Positions 7,791 to 17,252 of a stretch of DNA of 32,744 bases are shown in pieces (positions within the stretch are counted from its first letter, which is position 1; every line of letters starts with the position of its first letter). A program made the position numbers and the translations under genes. The notes under the pieces are model-generated. The model was not told the origin of the DNA, did no database searches, and saw only the letters and a program-made list of their open reading frames with translations. Source of the DNA: CAYYUA01 sp964542585 (GTDB lineage Bacteria > Bacteroidota > Bacteroidia > CAILMK01 > CAYYUA01); contig CAZIUI010000028.1 of assembly GCA_964542585.1 (NCBI GenBank), positions 1 through 32,744 on the forward strand, given 5' to 3'.

Positions 7791-10178
7791 ATGTGCTTTT
7801 TAACTGTAACGATATGGTTTTTTTGTCCCAACTGGCTTAGGATATTGAGGCTTTCGCTTCTTTTTGCGCTCATTTATCCATTGCACTCTTTCTCTCAACA
7901 AACTTATACGCTGAGTGGTTACATGAAGAATCAAGTTACCGGGCAGCGGCTTATAGGTGCGAATGTTTACGTAGATGCCGAAGAAAAGGGGGCAGTGACT
8001 AATAAATATGGCTTTTATTCCTTAACCCTGCCGGCTGATACCTACAATGTGCGATATAGTTATGTTGGTTTTCAGACCCGTACGGTAAGAGTGGTCCTGG
8101 AAGCGGACAAAAAGCAAAATATCAATCTTACCCCAGGAACAATATCTACAGAAGCAGTGGAAATTCAAGGCGAACGTCCAGATGATAATATCCAAAGTGT
8201 AGATGTGGGTACTGAAAAATTGGATATACGAACTGTTGAAAAAATACCAGCGCTATTAGGCGAGGTGGACGTCCTAAAAACGCTCCGTTTATTGCCAGGA
8301 GTGCAATCCTCTGGCGAGGGCAGTAGTGGATTTCGGGTAAGGGGTGGTAGTGCAAGCCAGAATTTGGTATTGATGGACAATGCCACTGTTTACAACACGG
8401 GACATTTGTTTGGCTTTTTCTCCGTTTTTAATTCCAATGCGATTAACAATGTAGAATTGATGAAAGGCGGAATTCCTGCTAAGTATGGGGGCCGTATATC
8501 CTCTGTGGTAGATATTACCATGGAAGAAGGTAACATGAACACCTATGAAGCGGAGGGAGGTGTAGGAGTGATTTCCTCGGATATAACCGTTGAAGGACCG
8601 ATAGACAGCGGGCGGAGTAGTTTTTTGTTATCAGCAAGACGCACCTATGTTGATCTATTTGCCAAAGCTTTTGGAGAAGGTACCCAACTGGAAGGCAATT
8701 CCTATTACTTTTATGATTTGAATGGTAAGGTAAACTACCGGATATCAAACAAAGACCGACTGTTTCTTAGCGGATACCTTGGAAGGGATAAGTTTAAGTT
8801 TTCAGGTAATACCAGTGACTTTGATATCAGTATACCCTGGGGTAATAAACTTGCTACGGTTCGCTGGAACCACTTATTTGATGACAAGCTATTCATGAAT
8901 GTCACCGCCACCTATAATGCTTATGACTTTGCCGTGAATGTAAGCCAGACAAATTTGAACGCCAAGCTTTTTTCAGGGATTCAAGATTACAGTTTTAAAA
9001 CGGATTTTACATGGTTCCCGTCCCCTGACCATACCGTGGATTTTGGGGTTGATTACATATATCACACCTTCACGCCTAGTTCGGTCTCAGGTGGGTCTGA
9101 TTCCGGGAACCAATTCAGTACAGAACAGGTTGGTCAAAAATTTGCGCATGAAGGGGCGATTTACATTCAAGATGAAGTCGATTTTTCGCCAAAACTTCGG
9201 TTGAATGCGGGTTTAAGATTTTCTTTCTTCCAGCAGATGGGTCCATACAGGTATTTTCAGGATGGTCAGCTAGTAAAAAAATATGATAAAGGCGAAGCTG
9301 TAGCTTTCTATAAGGGTTTTGAACCCCGTATTCGGGCTCGCTACAAGCTTTCACCAACTTCTTCTATCAAAGCCTCCTTCATGCGTACCCGGCAGTATGT
9401 TCACCGGGTATCTAATTCGGGCTCCACCCTGCCCAATGATGTTTGGGTGCCAAGTACAGCCAATGTACAGCCGGAAAAGGCTAACCAAGGGTCCGTGGGT
9501 TACTTTCGCAATTTTAACAATAACATGTTCGAGACATCGCTGGAGCTTTATTACCGGAAAATGGATAACCTCATAGAATTTGGTAACGGCTATACCCCGG
9601 AGATTGGCCGCCAGCTTGAAAGAGACTTTGTTTATGGCGTTGGGGAATCATTTGGCGCGGAATTTTACCTTAAAAAACGTAAAGGAGCTTTAACAGGCTG
9701 GATAAGTTATACCCTCTCCAAAACCACACGGTTCTTCAGTGACCTTCAAACTTCCGTTTTCCCGTCTCCCTATGATCGAAGGCACGATTTATCGGCTGTT
9801 GGAAGTTACCGGCTCAACAAGCGATGGTCACTGAGCGCCACATTTGTTTATGGAACCGGTGCTCCTACTACCATTCCCACAAGGCGATTTTTGACGGAAG
9901 GAAAAGTTCATAACGTGTACAGTAAGCGTAATGGTTACCGATTGGAAGATTACCACCGCCTTGATCTATCAGCTACCCTCAGAGCTAAGAACTATAAGCA
10001 AAAGGATTTTAAATCATCATGGGTATTTTCCATTTACAACGTTTACAACCATAAAAACCCATTTTTTATATTCTTTGAAAACCAGGGTAATCTGTTGTCG
10101 GGTGATTTCCGCACCAATGCCAAAAAAGTGGCACTGTTCCCAATAATTCCCTCTGTCAAATGGAATTTTCAATTTTAA
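7791..10178 (+). CDS. TonB-dependent receptor with carboxypeptidase-regulatory-like domain
   Basis: This 795-residue outer-membrane receptor uses TonB energy to import a large ligand. A signal peptide (about residues 1-35, ending near HSFSQ) is followed by a CarboxypepD-regulatory-like beta domain (about 40-118; GQRLIGANVYVDAEEKGAVT, GFYSLTLPAD). A plug domain (about 145-245) carries LRLLPGVQSSGEGSSGFRVR and GGIPAKYGGRISSVVDI. The rest is a 22-stranded-type beta barrel ending in the aromatic residue of KWNFQF. ATG 7791 has GAGGAAG upstream. The gene is 10 bp ahead of the DUF4249 lipoprotein, a common pairing in Bacteroidota. No SusC-type length or SusD partner is present, so a polysaccharide role is not indicated, and the ligand is unknown. 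Confidence 0.9.
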   Translation: MCFLTVTIWFFCPNWLRILRLSLLFALIYPLHSFSQQTYTLSGYMKNQVTGQRLIGANVYVDAEEKGAVTNKYGFYSLTLPADTYNVRYSYVGFQTRTVRVVLEADKKQNINLTPGTISTEAVEIQGERPDDNIQSVDVGTEKLDIRTVEKIPALLGEVDVLKTLRLLPGVQSSGEGSSGFRVRGGSASQNLVLMDNATVYNTGHLFGFFSVFNSNAINNVELMKGGIPAKYGGRISSVVDITMEEGNMNTYEAEGGVGVISSDITVEGPIDSGRSSFLLSARRTYVDLFAKAFGEGTQLEGNSYYFYDLNGKVNYRISNKDRLFLSGYLGRDKFKFSGNTSDFDISIPWGNKLATVRWNHLFDDKLFMNVTATYNAYDFAVNVSQTNLNAKLFSGIQDYSFKTDFTWFPSPDHTVDFGVDYIYHTFTPSSVSGGSDSGNQFSTEQVGQKFAHEGAIYIQDEVDFSPKLRLNAGLRFSFFQQMGPYRYFQDGQLVKKYDKGEAVAFYKGFEPRIRARYKLSPTSSIKASFMRTRQYVHRVSNSGSTLPNDVWVPSTANVQPEKANQGSVGYFRNFNNNMFETSLELYYRKMDNLIEFGNGYTPEIGRQLERDFVYGVGESFGAEFYLKKRKGALTGWISYTLSKTTRFFSDLQTSVFPSPYDRRHDLSAVGSYRLNKRWSLSATFVYGTGAPTTIPTRRFLTEGKVHNVYSKRNGYRLEDYHRLDLSATLRAKNYKQKDFKSSWVFSIYNVYNHKNPFFIFFENQGNLLSGDFRTNAKKVALFPIIPSVKWNFQF

Positions 10179-10188
10179 AGGCTTCCTC

Positions 10189-11160
10189 ATGAGCGCCTCT
10201 AAACGGATCTTTAAGACCCTTTCAAAAGCTTTGATCTACATGGGCATAGGCGTAGGATTATTCGCATGTGAAGAAAGCATTAACGTTAATGTGCCTGAAT
10301 CCGAACCCAGCATGGTGATGGAAGCCCGTATTGAAAAAGGCGATCCGCCGTTCTTACTTTTATCGGACGATCAGGCTTATTTTTCAGCGATCGACCCCGC
10401 AGCTTTATCCAGCTTGTTTATAGATAGCGCGGACGTCTGGGTAACCAATTACCGGGATACGGTCCCTATGATACCAGTTAACATTAACGACCTGCCAGAG
10501 GACATCGACCCCCCGAATGGGGGAAATGTTCCGATAGATTTTTCCCAGATCAGTGAAGACGTGAACCTGACCGTATACGTTCCGGCTTCGGGAAAAATCG
10601 TAGGCCGGCTTGGGGACCGTTACAAAATCCACGCACAGACTGAGCAATTTGAAGCCTCCGCCACTACTCGGCTTGTCAAGCCTTCCGCTAAACTGGATTC
10701 GGTTTTTTACACGGATTTGGATGATCCCACCCAGGATACCTTAGTACGCGTGTCCATAACAGTGAATGATCCCAAAGGATCACCGAAATATTACCGTTAT
10801 TTCACCAAACGGAATGCTGAACCGTTCTACGCGCCTTTGTTCGGCTCTGTAGCGACTGATGCAGCGGTGGACGGTGAAGTGTTTGATTTTCCGATTAACC
10901 GGGCCTATGGCCGGATTGGACGGGATGATATAGAAAATATCACCCCTTTCTTTGAACGGGGGGACACCGTTACGGTTAAGCTTTGCGCCATTGAGGAGGA
11001 AATTTACCGGTTTTGGAGTACCATTGAAGATGACATTAGGAATAGGGGAAGCCCATTTGGGAGTGCAACCAGAATACAGAGCAATGTGAAAGGTGGTCGC
11101 GGTGTATTTGCTGGATACGCTTGTGATACTGCTACGGTTGTTATCCCTAAAAATCCATGA
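10189..11160 (+). CDS. DUF4249 family lipoprotein
   Basis: This 323-residue protein matches the DUF4249 family found next to TonB-dependent receptors in Bacteroidota. The lipobox LFAC places the lipidated cysteine at residue 27, followed by acidic EES, so it should sit in the outer membrane. The mature part starts with NVPESEPSMVMEARIEKGDP, a typical family opening, and is beta-rich. The FFERGDTVTVKLCAIEEEIYR region near the C-terminus is also family-like. It follows the receptor by 10 bp and is surely cotranscribed. The likely role is as a surface or periplasmic partner of the receptor, by analogy with SusD-like lipoproteins. That role is an inference. Confidence 0.87.
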   Translation: MSASKRIFKTLSKALIYMGIGVGLFACEESINVNVPESEPSMVMEARIEKGDPPFLLLSDDQAYFSAIDPAALSSLFIDSADVWVTNYRDTVPMIPVNINDLPEDIDPPNGGNVPIDFSQISEDVNLTVYVPASGKIVGRLGDRYKIHAQTEQFEASATTRLVKPSAKLDSVFYTDLDDPTQDTLVRVSITVNDPKGSPKYYRYFTKRNAEPFYAPLFGSVATDAAVDGEVFDFPINRAYGRIGRDDIENITPFFERGDTVTVKLCAIEEEIYRFWSTIEDDIRNRGSPFGSATRIQSNVKGGRGVFAGYACDTATVVIPKNP

Positions 11161-11196
11161 CTTCTAAAATGGGGTATTTTTTTTAAGTAAAAAGGA

Positions 11197-11643
11197 TTAA
11201 CGCCGCTTCGCAAAAAAATCTTCTATAAGTTTCCCTCCCTGTTCCGCTAATATGCCGCTTGTAAGTTGCGTTCTAGGATGGAGGGGAGAGGGTTGTAACC
11301 TGGTAAAGCCTCTTTTCGGATCATCTGCTCCAAAAACCAAACTTCCTAATTGAGCCCATCCCAGACCACCTGCGCACATTGTACAAGGTTCCAATGTAAC
11401 ATATAAATCACACTCATCCAGGTACTTGCTCCCTAGCGCTTCAGAAGCAGATGTTAAGGCGATCAACTCAGCATGCGCTGTTACATCCCCCAACTGCTCA
11501 GTCATGTTGTGTCCCTTTGCTATAATCCTTCGCTGACTGACGACAACCGCACCCACCGGTACTTCCCCTTTTTGGTAAGCAATTTCAGCCTCCTGAATGG
11601 CAGCTTGCATAAAATATTCTGGTGAAAATACACTCAAACCCAT
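11197..11643 (-). CDS. tadA: tRNA adenosine(34) deaminase TadA
   Basis: This 148-residue nucleoside deaminase converts A34 to inosine in the tRNA wobble position. Zinc ligands are His57 with catalytic Glu59 (TAHAE), Cys87 and Cys90 (PCTMCAG). These are the same residue numbers as in E. coli TadA. The FGADDPKRGF segment and the C-terminal helix are as expected. The start is taken at ATG 11643, giving MGLSVFSPEYFMQAAIQEA. An in-frame upstream start would add seven residues (MLLKLSG) with no support. The gene is convergent with the DUF4249 gene, with 36 bp between stops. A plain cytosine/guanine deaminase is the only serious alternative. Confidence 0.9.
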   Translation of the reverse strand: MGLSVFSPEYFMQAAIQEAEIAYQKGEVPVGAVVVSQRRIIAKGHNMTEQLGDVTAHAELIALTSASEALGSKYLDECDLYVTLEPCTMCAGGLGWAQLGSLVFGADDPKRGFTRLQPSPLHPRTQLTSGILAEQGGKLIEDFFAKRR

Positions 11644-11738
11644 ACCCGATAGCTTTAAAAGCAAAAATAGGGGATGAATAAACTCCTAAATGCCTGTTAG
11701 TGGGCATGGTTTTTTCGTAAAGTTAAAAAGTTGCCATT

Positions 11739-11746
11739 TAATTTTG
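11739..11746 (+). promoter_or_regulatory. Candidate Bacteroidota -7 promoter element for dsbD-gmhA
   Basis: TAATTTTG matches TAnnTTTG exactly. It lies 52 bases ahead of the ATG at 11799, and a T-rich stretch (tttttcg, 11711-11717) sits where the -33 element would be. The match suggests a leader of about 45 bases. Confidence 0.45.
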
Positions 11747-11798
11747 TATCGTTAGAAATAAACATCTTTGTTTATCTTACGGGAAAAATACCAAACCT

Positions 11799-14153
11799 AT
11801 GAAGTACCTGATGCATAAGGTTTTTGCTTTAGCTATCCTTGGGATCTTCTCTATAAATGTGAATGCCCAGATTCTCCAGCCCGTTAGCTGGAGCTATGAT
11901 GCGGAAAAACTTGAACAAAACCAATACAAGCTGAAGTTAACCGCAAATGTGGATACGGGATGGCACATATATGCGCAGGAACTAGAAACGGATGGCCCGG
12001 TCCCTACTAGCTTTGAATTCGAGGATTCGGAGGGTATGCGGTTGGTTGGTAATACTAAGCCGTTAGAACCTGGAAAAACAAAGCGCGATGAGGTTTATAA
12101 AGGAAAAATGACCACCCATAGCGGAAAAACCACATTCATACAAAAAATAGCAGCTGAAGATAAAGCAGTCAAGCAGGTATCAGGCCAGCTTGAATACATG
12201 ACCTGTTCTGACGAGAAATGCCTGGCCCCCAATACCAAGAATTTCTCCATAAAACTGCCGGGAAGGGATCAAGATCAACGTAAAAGTGAGTCGCAAGGTA
12301 ACGGTAGCGGTGACCAAGGGATGTTAAAGCCCGTGAGCTGGTCAGCAGGTATCAAGCATTTAAAGGATAAAACATTTAAGCTTAAGGTCAAAGCCGCCAT
12401 TCAGGATGGCTGGCGTATTTATGGCAGAGATGTGGCTGATGGTGGTCCCGTAGCAACGGAAATATCCTTGGCTCATAACCAGCCATTTAAGAGTACAGGG
12501 CCGGTCAAAAACCAAATAAAAGCCAACAAAAAGTACGATTCGGTTTTTCAAATGCCGCTCAGCTTTTTCAAGGAAAAAGCGGTATTTACCAAAAAAGTAA
12601 CCTTAAAAAGTGCGGTAGATACCGTGCTGGCAAAAGTGCGTTACATGAGCTGTGATGACAGCCGTTGTTTACCGCCCGAAACCAAAAAAGTACCAGCAAC
12701 CCTTACTGTAGATCAACTAGGTACGGCCGGGCTTGAGGAAAAAGCCCAATCAGATGCTGACAGCAAGACCTTTTGGGGGATTTTTATAGCCGGATTTGCT
12801 GGAGGGCTTTTAGCTTTTCTAACGCCTTGCGTATTTCCGATGGTACCTTTAACGGTTAGTTTTTTTACAAAAAATAGCGGTAATAAAGCAAAAGGCGTAT
12901 TTAATGCTGCCTTGTACGGTGCTGCCATCATTGCTATTTATGTGCTGCTAGGCTTTTTAGTGACTAAAATATTTGGGTCCAGTGCACTTAATCAGTTAGC
13001 CAGCAACATTTGGTTTAACCTGGCTTTCTTTGTGATATTTCTGCTTTTTGCTCTTTCCTTTTTTGGTCTTTTCGAGATAACCCTGCCGAGCTCATGGATC
13101 AACAAGTCAGATCAAGCTGCTGACCGCGGAGGTTACATTGGGATTTTTTTCATGGCCTTTACCTTGGCCTTGGTATCATTTTCCTGCACAGGGCCTATCA
13201 TTGGTACCTTATTAGTCCAGGCAGCAGTACTTGGCAGTAATACAGGACCTTTACTGGGTATGCTCGGATTCTCCCTTGCATTGGCCCTTCCATTTACGGT
13301 GTTTGCTGCTTTCCCAGGATGGCTGAATAACCTTCCCAAGTCCGGTGGTTGGTTAAATACCATCAAAGTAGTTCTGGGCTTTTTGGAACTTGGCCTGGCC
13401 CTGAAATTCCTCTCCAATGTAGATATGGCTTATAGTTGGGGTATATTACCCAGGGAAATATTCCTGGGTATCTGGATGCTAATAGGCCTTGGTATGGCTG
13501 CTTACTTGTTTGGCTTCATCCGTTTCCCGAATGATAGTAAAACTGGTGGCGTAAGCATCCCTAGTGCTGGGGTGGCGGTTTTAGCACTTGGTTTTGTTGG
13601 CTATTTAGCTCAGGGCTTAGGTGGTAAACCCCTGAGTTACTTGAGCGGTTTCCCGCCTCCAACTTTTTACAGCATCACTAGTAACCAAGAGTGTCCACAA
13701 GGCTTTGATTGTTTTCACGACTATGAAAAAGGAATGGCGCATGCCAAAAAAGTAAACAAACCGGTGATGTTGGATTTTACCGGTTGGTCTTGTGTGAATT
13801 GCCGGAAAATGGAAGAGAATGTCTGGATCAAGCCAAAAATTCATGAAATCATTGAAGATAACTATGTATTGATCAGTTTATACGTAGATGAAAAATCCAA
13901 ATTACCGCCTAAGGACCGCTATGTATCAGACTTTAGTGGAGATAAAATTACAACGGTAGGAGGCAAATGGAGTGATTTCCAAGCCTCCCGTTTTAAAGCC
14001 AATTCTCAGCCTTATTACGTATTGCTGGACAACAACGGTAACAAATTGCTGGATCCTCGAGGGTATACGCCGGATCATCAAGTTTACCATTCTTATTTGA
14101 AGAAAGGGCTAACCAAATTTAGACAGCAAAACCAAAGCACGGCTACCAAGTAA
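11799..14153 (+). CDS. dsbD: Protein-disulfide reductase DsbD family protein
   Basis: This 784-residue inner-membrane electron carrier passes reducing power from cytosolic thioredoxin to the periplasm. After a signal peptide (about 1-23) come two tandem DsbD N-terminal-like beta domains, about 25-150 and 175-310. Each contains the repeated pattern KLxxNVDTGWHIYAQE / KVKAAIQDGWRIYGRD and a CSDEKCLAPNTK / CDDSRCLPPETK Cys pair. The membrane domain has the two redox Cys at about 344 (LTPCVFPMVP) and 463 (FSCTGPIIG). A C-terminal thioredoxin-like domain has CVNC at 665-668 (TGWSCVNCRKM). E. coli DsbD has only one N-terminal domain, so the duplication is notable. It is 3 bp ahead of gmhA. Confidence 0.92.
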   Translation: MKYLMHKVFALAILGIFSINVNAQILQPVSWSYDAEKLEQNQYKLKLTANVDTGWHIYAQELETDGPVPTSFEFEDSEGMRLVGNTKPLEPGKTKRDEVYKGKMTTHSGKTTFIQKIAAEDKAVKQVSGQLEYMTCSDEKCLAPNTKNFSIKLPGRDQDQRKSESQGNGSGDQGMLKPVSWSAGIKHLKDKTFKLKVKAAIQDGWRIYGRDVADGGPVATEISLAHNQPFKSTGPVKNQIKANKKYDSVFQMPLSFFKEKAVFTKKVTLKSAVDTVLAKVRYMSCDDSRCLPPETKKVPATLTVDQLGTAGLEEKAQSDADSKTFWGIFIAGFAGGLLAFLTPCVFPMVPLTVSFFTKNSGNKAKGVFNAALYGAAIIAIYVLLGFLVTKIFGSSALNQLASNIWFNLAFFVIFLLFALSFFGLFEITLPSSWINKSDQAADRGGYIGIFFMAFTLALVSFSCTGPIIGTLLVQAAVLGSNTGPLLGMLGFSLALALPFTVFAAFPGWLNNLPKSGGWLNTIKVVLGFLELGLALKFLSNVDMAYSWGILPREIFLGIWMLIGLGMAAYLFGFIRFPNDSKTGGVSIPSAGVAVLALGFVGYLAQGLGGKPLSYLSGFPPPTFYSITSNQECPQGFDCFHDYEKGMAHAKKVNKPVMLDFTGWSCVNCRKMEENVWIKPKIHEIIEDNYVLISLYVDEKSKLPPKDRYVSDFSGDKITTVGGKWSDFQASRFKANSQPYYVLLDNNGNKLLDPRGYTPDHQVYHSYLKKGLTKFRQQNQSTATK

Positions 14154-14156
14154 CTT

Positions 14157-14735
14157 ATGGAAAGTATTCGGAAGCATCTGGAAGAAGCCTCCACCGTCCT
14201 TGATAAATTTCTAACCGATGATGAAAACCTGAAAGCTATTCAGCATGGTGCAGAGTTGCTATACACAGCCTTGGGTAATGGGCATAAGGTTTTGTCCTGC
14301 GGTAATGGCGGCTCCATGAGCGACTCTATGCATTTTGCGGAAGAGCTGACAGGGAAATTCAGAGAAGAACGTCCGGCAATACCTGCTATCGCGCTAGGGG
14401 CTGACCCTGCTTTTACGAGTTGCACCTCCAATGACTTTGGCTATGATCATGTTTTTGCTCGTGGCGTAGAAGCTTACGGGAACCCGGGCGATGTCCTATT
14501 GGCTTTTTCTACGAGCGGCAACTCCGGTAATGTTATCAAAGCTATTCATAAGGCACAGGAAGCTTCCATGAACGTTATAGGCCTTACCGGCAAAGATGGC
14601 GGAAAAATGGCGGGCCTTTGCGATGCTGAGATACGTGTTCCGCATCATGGATATGCTGATCGCATTCAAGAGGTTCACATCAAGGTAGTGCACATCTTTA
14701 TTAATCTTACCGAACAGCATTTGGGGTATTCGTGA
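14157..14735 (+). CDS. gmhA: Phosphoheptose isomerase (sedoheptulose 7-phosphate isomerase)
   Basis: This 192-residue SIS-domain enzyme would turn sedoheptulose 7-phosphate into D-glycero-D-manno-heptose 7-phosphate, the first step of ADP-heptose synthesis for LPS core. The phosphate-binding motif CGNGGSMSDSMHFAEELTG contains catalytic Glu63, equal to E. coli Glu65. The second catalytic residue, His174, lies in RIQEVHIKVVHIF and corresponds to E. coli His180. NDFGYDHVFARG and LLAFSTSGNSGNV are also family hallmarks. Length is normal. The start lies 3 bp after the dsbD stop, so the two are cotranscribed. A link in function between them is not obvious. Confidence 0.93.
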   Translation: MESIRKHLEEASTVLDKFLTDDENLKAIQHGAELLYTALGNGHKVLSCGNGGSMSDSMHFAEELTGKFREERPAIPAIALGADPAFTSCTSNDFGYDHVFARGVEAYGNPGDVLLAFSTSGNSGNVIKAIHKAQEASMNVIGLTGKDGGKMAGLCDAEIRVPHHGYADRIQEVHIKVVHIFINLTEQHLGYS

Positions 14736-14759
14736 CCTCCATGCTATTTCTCCTGATCA

Positions 14760-17192
14760 TTAGGATTGTAATAGCTTTTGCCATTTATCCTTGGCAAAAT
14801 CCGGCCACCTGTTATCCTGGTAGTACTGTTTGATCATCCGCTGGTAGCGATACTGTTGATAAAAATAGTTGAGTACTTGTTTAGCAGGTCGGCTCAAGCG
14901 GCCATTGGGATTCAGGTAGGCATCCACCAGATATTGAATAACTTTTTTATTACAGTGATTCAAACGTTTAAGGGCTTTCATCGCATTGACGCGGGTTCGG
15001 AACTCATAAGAAGAACTAGCATATTTTACTAGTTCCGCTTGGTATTTTTTGCTCTTGTTTTTAGTAGCCAACTCTAGCCAAGTAATGCGCACATTGTGAT
15101 TGTCTAATCCTTCTATGCCTTTTGTTGTAGTGAGATAGGCGTTGAGGTTTTCCGGTCGGTTTTCTACCAAAGTTTCCAGGGCCAGCTCAACATTCACATA
15201 GGAGGAGTCCTTTAAGCTCCGCTCATAAAGGGGTACTAATGCACTGGGTAATGATTCCAAATGCTTTAGGACCGCCCGGCGTACTTCATGATGATCAGCC
15301 GTGAGTCCTTTCCGAAGGAAGGTGATGACTTTTTTTGATGTATAACCGGTTAGCTGCTTTAAAACTTCTGCTTTAACTAAATGATAGTCAACCTCTTCGT
15401 AAATGGTTTTAAGGGCAGTTAGCTTCTTATTATCCGGCTTATCTCTTAGTTTCTTAACCGCATCATAACGGTCTATCATCAACCGGGCTTCCTTGGCTTT
15501 GGTAGTTAGCGTAGAAGTGGATTGCGGAAAAGACTCCCGCTTTAAAACCTGGTTGCCAGGATCAAAAGCTACGTATTCAACTGATTTACCTTCTGGAATG
15601 GGTAAAGTCGTTAGGGTTACGGGCCCATCAACCATAGGCTCCTGGCTAACTTTTGTGCCATCTTTAAAATGCACTTCAACAGTAATGGGCATTCGGTAGT
15701 AGCCTACCAGCTTGTTGGTTTCGTGGATCTGGCGGATATGGACGGCAATCTTGGAAGAAGCCAATTCCTGGTAGTCTACTTGGTAATGCGGAATACCGCC
15801 GCGTTTGATCCACTGGTCAAAAAACCAATTTAAATTCCTCCCAAGCACGTCCTGAAATGCCATGATAAAGTCATGGGTCGTAACCCTGCCATAAGCGTGG
15901 GCTTTCAAATAATGGTTCAGCACTCGGTTGAAGGCTTCCTTACCAACAACATCTTTAAGCATCCCAATAACCAAGGCTCCTTTAGGATAAATGCGGTTTG
16001 TACCCGCTTGTGTATGCATGATGGGCCGCGTATTCTTATCAGCCGCCGTTAAGGCCTTTTGAAGTTGCTGCTCGCGAATTTTCTGGTAATAGCGTTCCCC
16101 GAACAGATACTTTTCACAGAGCCTTCCATAGTGGGTTGCAAAACTTTCGTGCAGCCAGATTTGCTTATCGCTGTTGAGGGTTATGTAATCCCCGAACCAG
16201 TGGTGGGCAAGCTCGTGGGCATTGACGTAAACATAGCTTTGATCGATCTGCTGTCGCTCATTGCCATAGTAAAAGTCACCAAAAATCGTGGCTGTTGTAT
16301 TCTCCATTGCCCCGTAGAGGAAATCTTGAACAGGTACCTGGGAATAACGGCTCCAGGGATAAGCAATACCGGTTTCTTTTTCCATGATATTCATGATCTC
16401 CTTGCTATGCCGGTAGGTAGGGTTGATTTTCCCCGGCTCATCGGGATAGTAATACAGGTAAAGCGGTACATCATTTCGGGTTACACGCTTTTCGATTTCA
16501 TATTGCCCAATTGCCAACATCACCAAATAGGTAGTATGGGGCTGAGTGGTTTCGTATTCCCAGGTTTTGGTTGCGGCCTTGGGATTGGTTTTTACGCTCA
16601 ACTGCTTGCCATTGGATAAAACCTCATAGCTACTATCAAACGTGATTGTGGTGTTGGTTACCAATTTATCGTTGGGATTGTCATAACATGGGAACCAATG
16701 GCGGTTATCAGTTCCCTGCCCTTGGGTCCATATTTGTTTGCGACTGCCTCTATCCTGCTCATCCCATCCAATGAAGTAGATACCTTTACGGGGTGTAGCG
16801 GTGTAGGAGATCGTTAGGGTGTAAGTTTCATCACGATTCAGGCTTTCGTCCGGGAATAACCAAATACCATCTTCATCAATACGATGGGTCACCGGCTCAC
16901 CTGCTAATTGCACACGCTTGTAAGTTAGGGCTGGGCCATTGAGGAAAAACGAATCAACACCTTGGCGAAGAGGTTTAAAACGGTGCTCAACATTGCCAAT
17001 TACCCGGCCTTCTCGGGGTTCAAAAGCAAGATCCAGGTCCATTTTTTTATAATCCAGTTTGTGGTCACGGGCTCCACCATCCGGGTCAGTGCGGTAGCAT
17101 TGCATATTGGTTTGGGCATCAGAATGGCTTGCGTTGAAGCATACTAGGAATGCAACAGTGAAAAGCACGCTCAGAAGGTTTTTCATTGCCAT
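14760..17192 (-). CDS. M1 family metallopeptidase (aminopeptidase N-like), secreted
   Basis: This 810-residue zinc aminopeptidase releases N-terminal residues from peptides. A signal peptide spans about 1-26 (LLSVLFTVAFLVCFNASHSD, then AQ), so it is exported. Zinc ligands are His326, His330 and Glu349 in HELAHHWFGDY and WLHESFA. The substrate-binding GAMEN motif is at 294-298. The N-terminal beta domain and the C-terminal helical repeats resembling HEAT repeats (LRKGLTADHHEVRRAVLKHL and similar, about 600-800) fit the family. Two in-frame ATGs occur, at 17192 and 17186, both before the signal peptide. The gene follows the ZIP transporter by 60 bp on the same strand. Its nutrient role is peptide breakdown in the periplasm or outside. 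Confidence 0.93.
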   Translation of the reverse strand: MAMKNLLSVLFTVAFLVCFNASHSDAQTNMQCYRTDPDGGARDHKLDYKKMDLDLAFEPREGRVIGNVEHRFKPLRQGVDSFFLNGPALTYKRVQLAGEPVTHRIDEDGIWLFPDESLNRDETYTLTISYTATPRKGIYFIGWDEQDRGSRKQIWTQGQGTDNRHWFPCYDNPNDKLVTNTTITFDSSYEVLSNGKQLSVKTNPKAATKTWEYETTQPHTTYLVMLAIGQYEIEKRVTRNDVPLYLYYYPDEPGKINPTYRHSKEIMNIMEKETGIAYPWSRYSQVPVQDFLYGAMENTTATIFGDFYYGNERQQIDQSYVYVNAHELAHHWFGDYITLNSDKQIWLHESFATHYGRLCEKYLFGERYYQKIREQQLQKALTAADKNTRPIMHTQAGTNRIYPKGALVIGMLKDVVGKEAFNRVLNHYLKAHAYGRVTTHDFIMAFQDVLGRNLNWFFDQWIKRGGIPHYQVDYQELASSKIAVHIRQIHETNKLVGYYRMPITVEVHFKDGTKVSQEPMVDGPVTLTTLPIPEGKSVEYVAFDPGNQVLKRESFPQSTSTLTTKAKEARLMIDRYDAVKKLRDKPDNKKLTALKTIYEEVDYHLVKAEVLKQLTGYTSKKVITFLRKGLTADHHEVRRAVLKHLESLPSALVPLYERSLKDSSYVNVELALETLVENRPENLNAYLTTTKGIEGLDNHNVRITWLELATKNKSKKYQAELVKYASSSYEFRTRVNAMKALKRLNHCNKKVIQYLVDAYLNPNGRLSRPAKQVLNYFYQQYRYQRMIKQYYQDNRWPDFAKDKWQKLLQS

Positions 17193-17252
17193 TTTAAATT
17201 ATTATTGGTGTAGCAAAACTAAGTAGGATTTCCATTAGCTTCTTAATGCGTT

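Noticed and set aside
14751..14765. Quasi-palindrome TCCTGATCATTAGGA between gmhA and the M1 gene
   Set aside because: The loop is one base and there is no T-run, so it is not a usable terminator. Probably chance.
16059..16619. 186-codon plus-strand frame inside the M1 aminopeptidase gene
   Set aside because: It is a shadow of the aminopeptidase on the other strand. The real frame has the HELAHH and GAMEN motifs.
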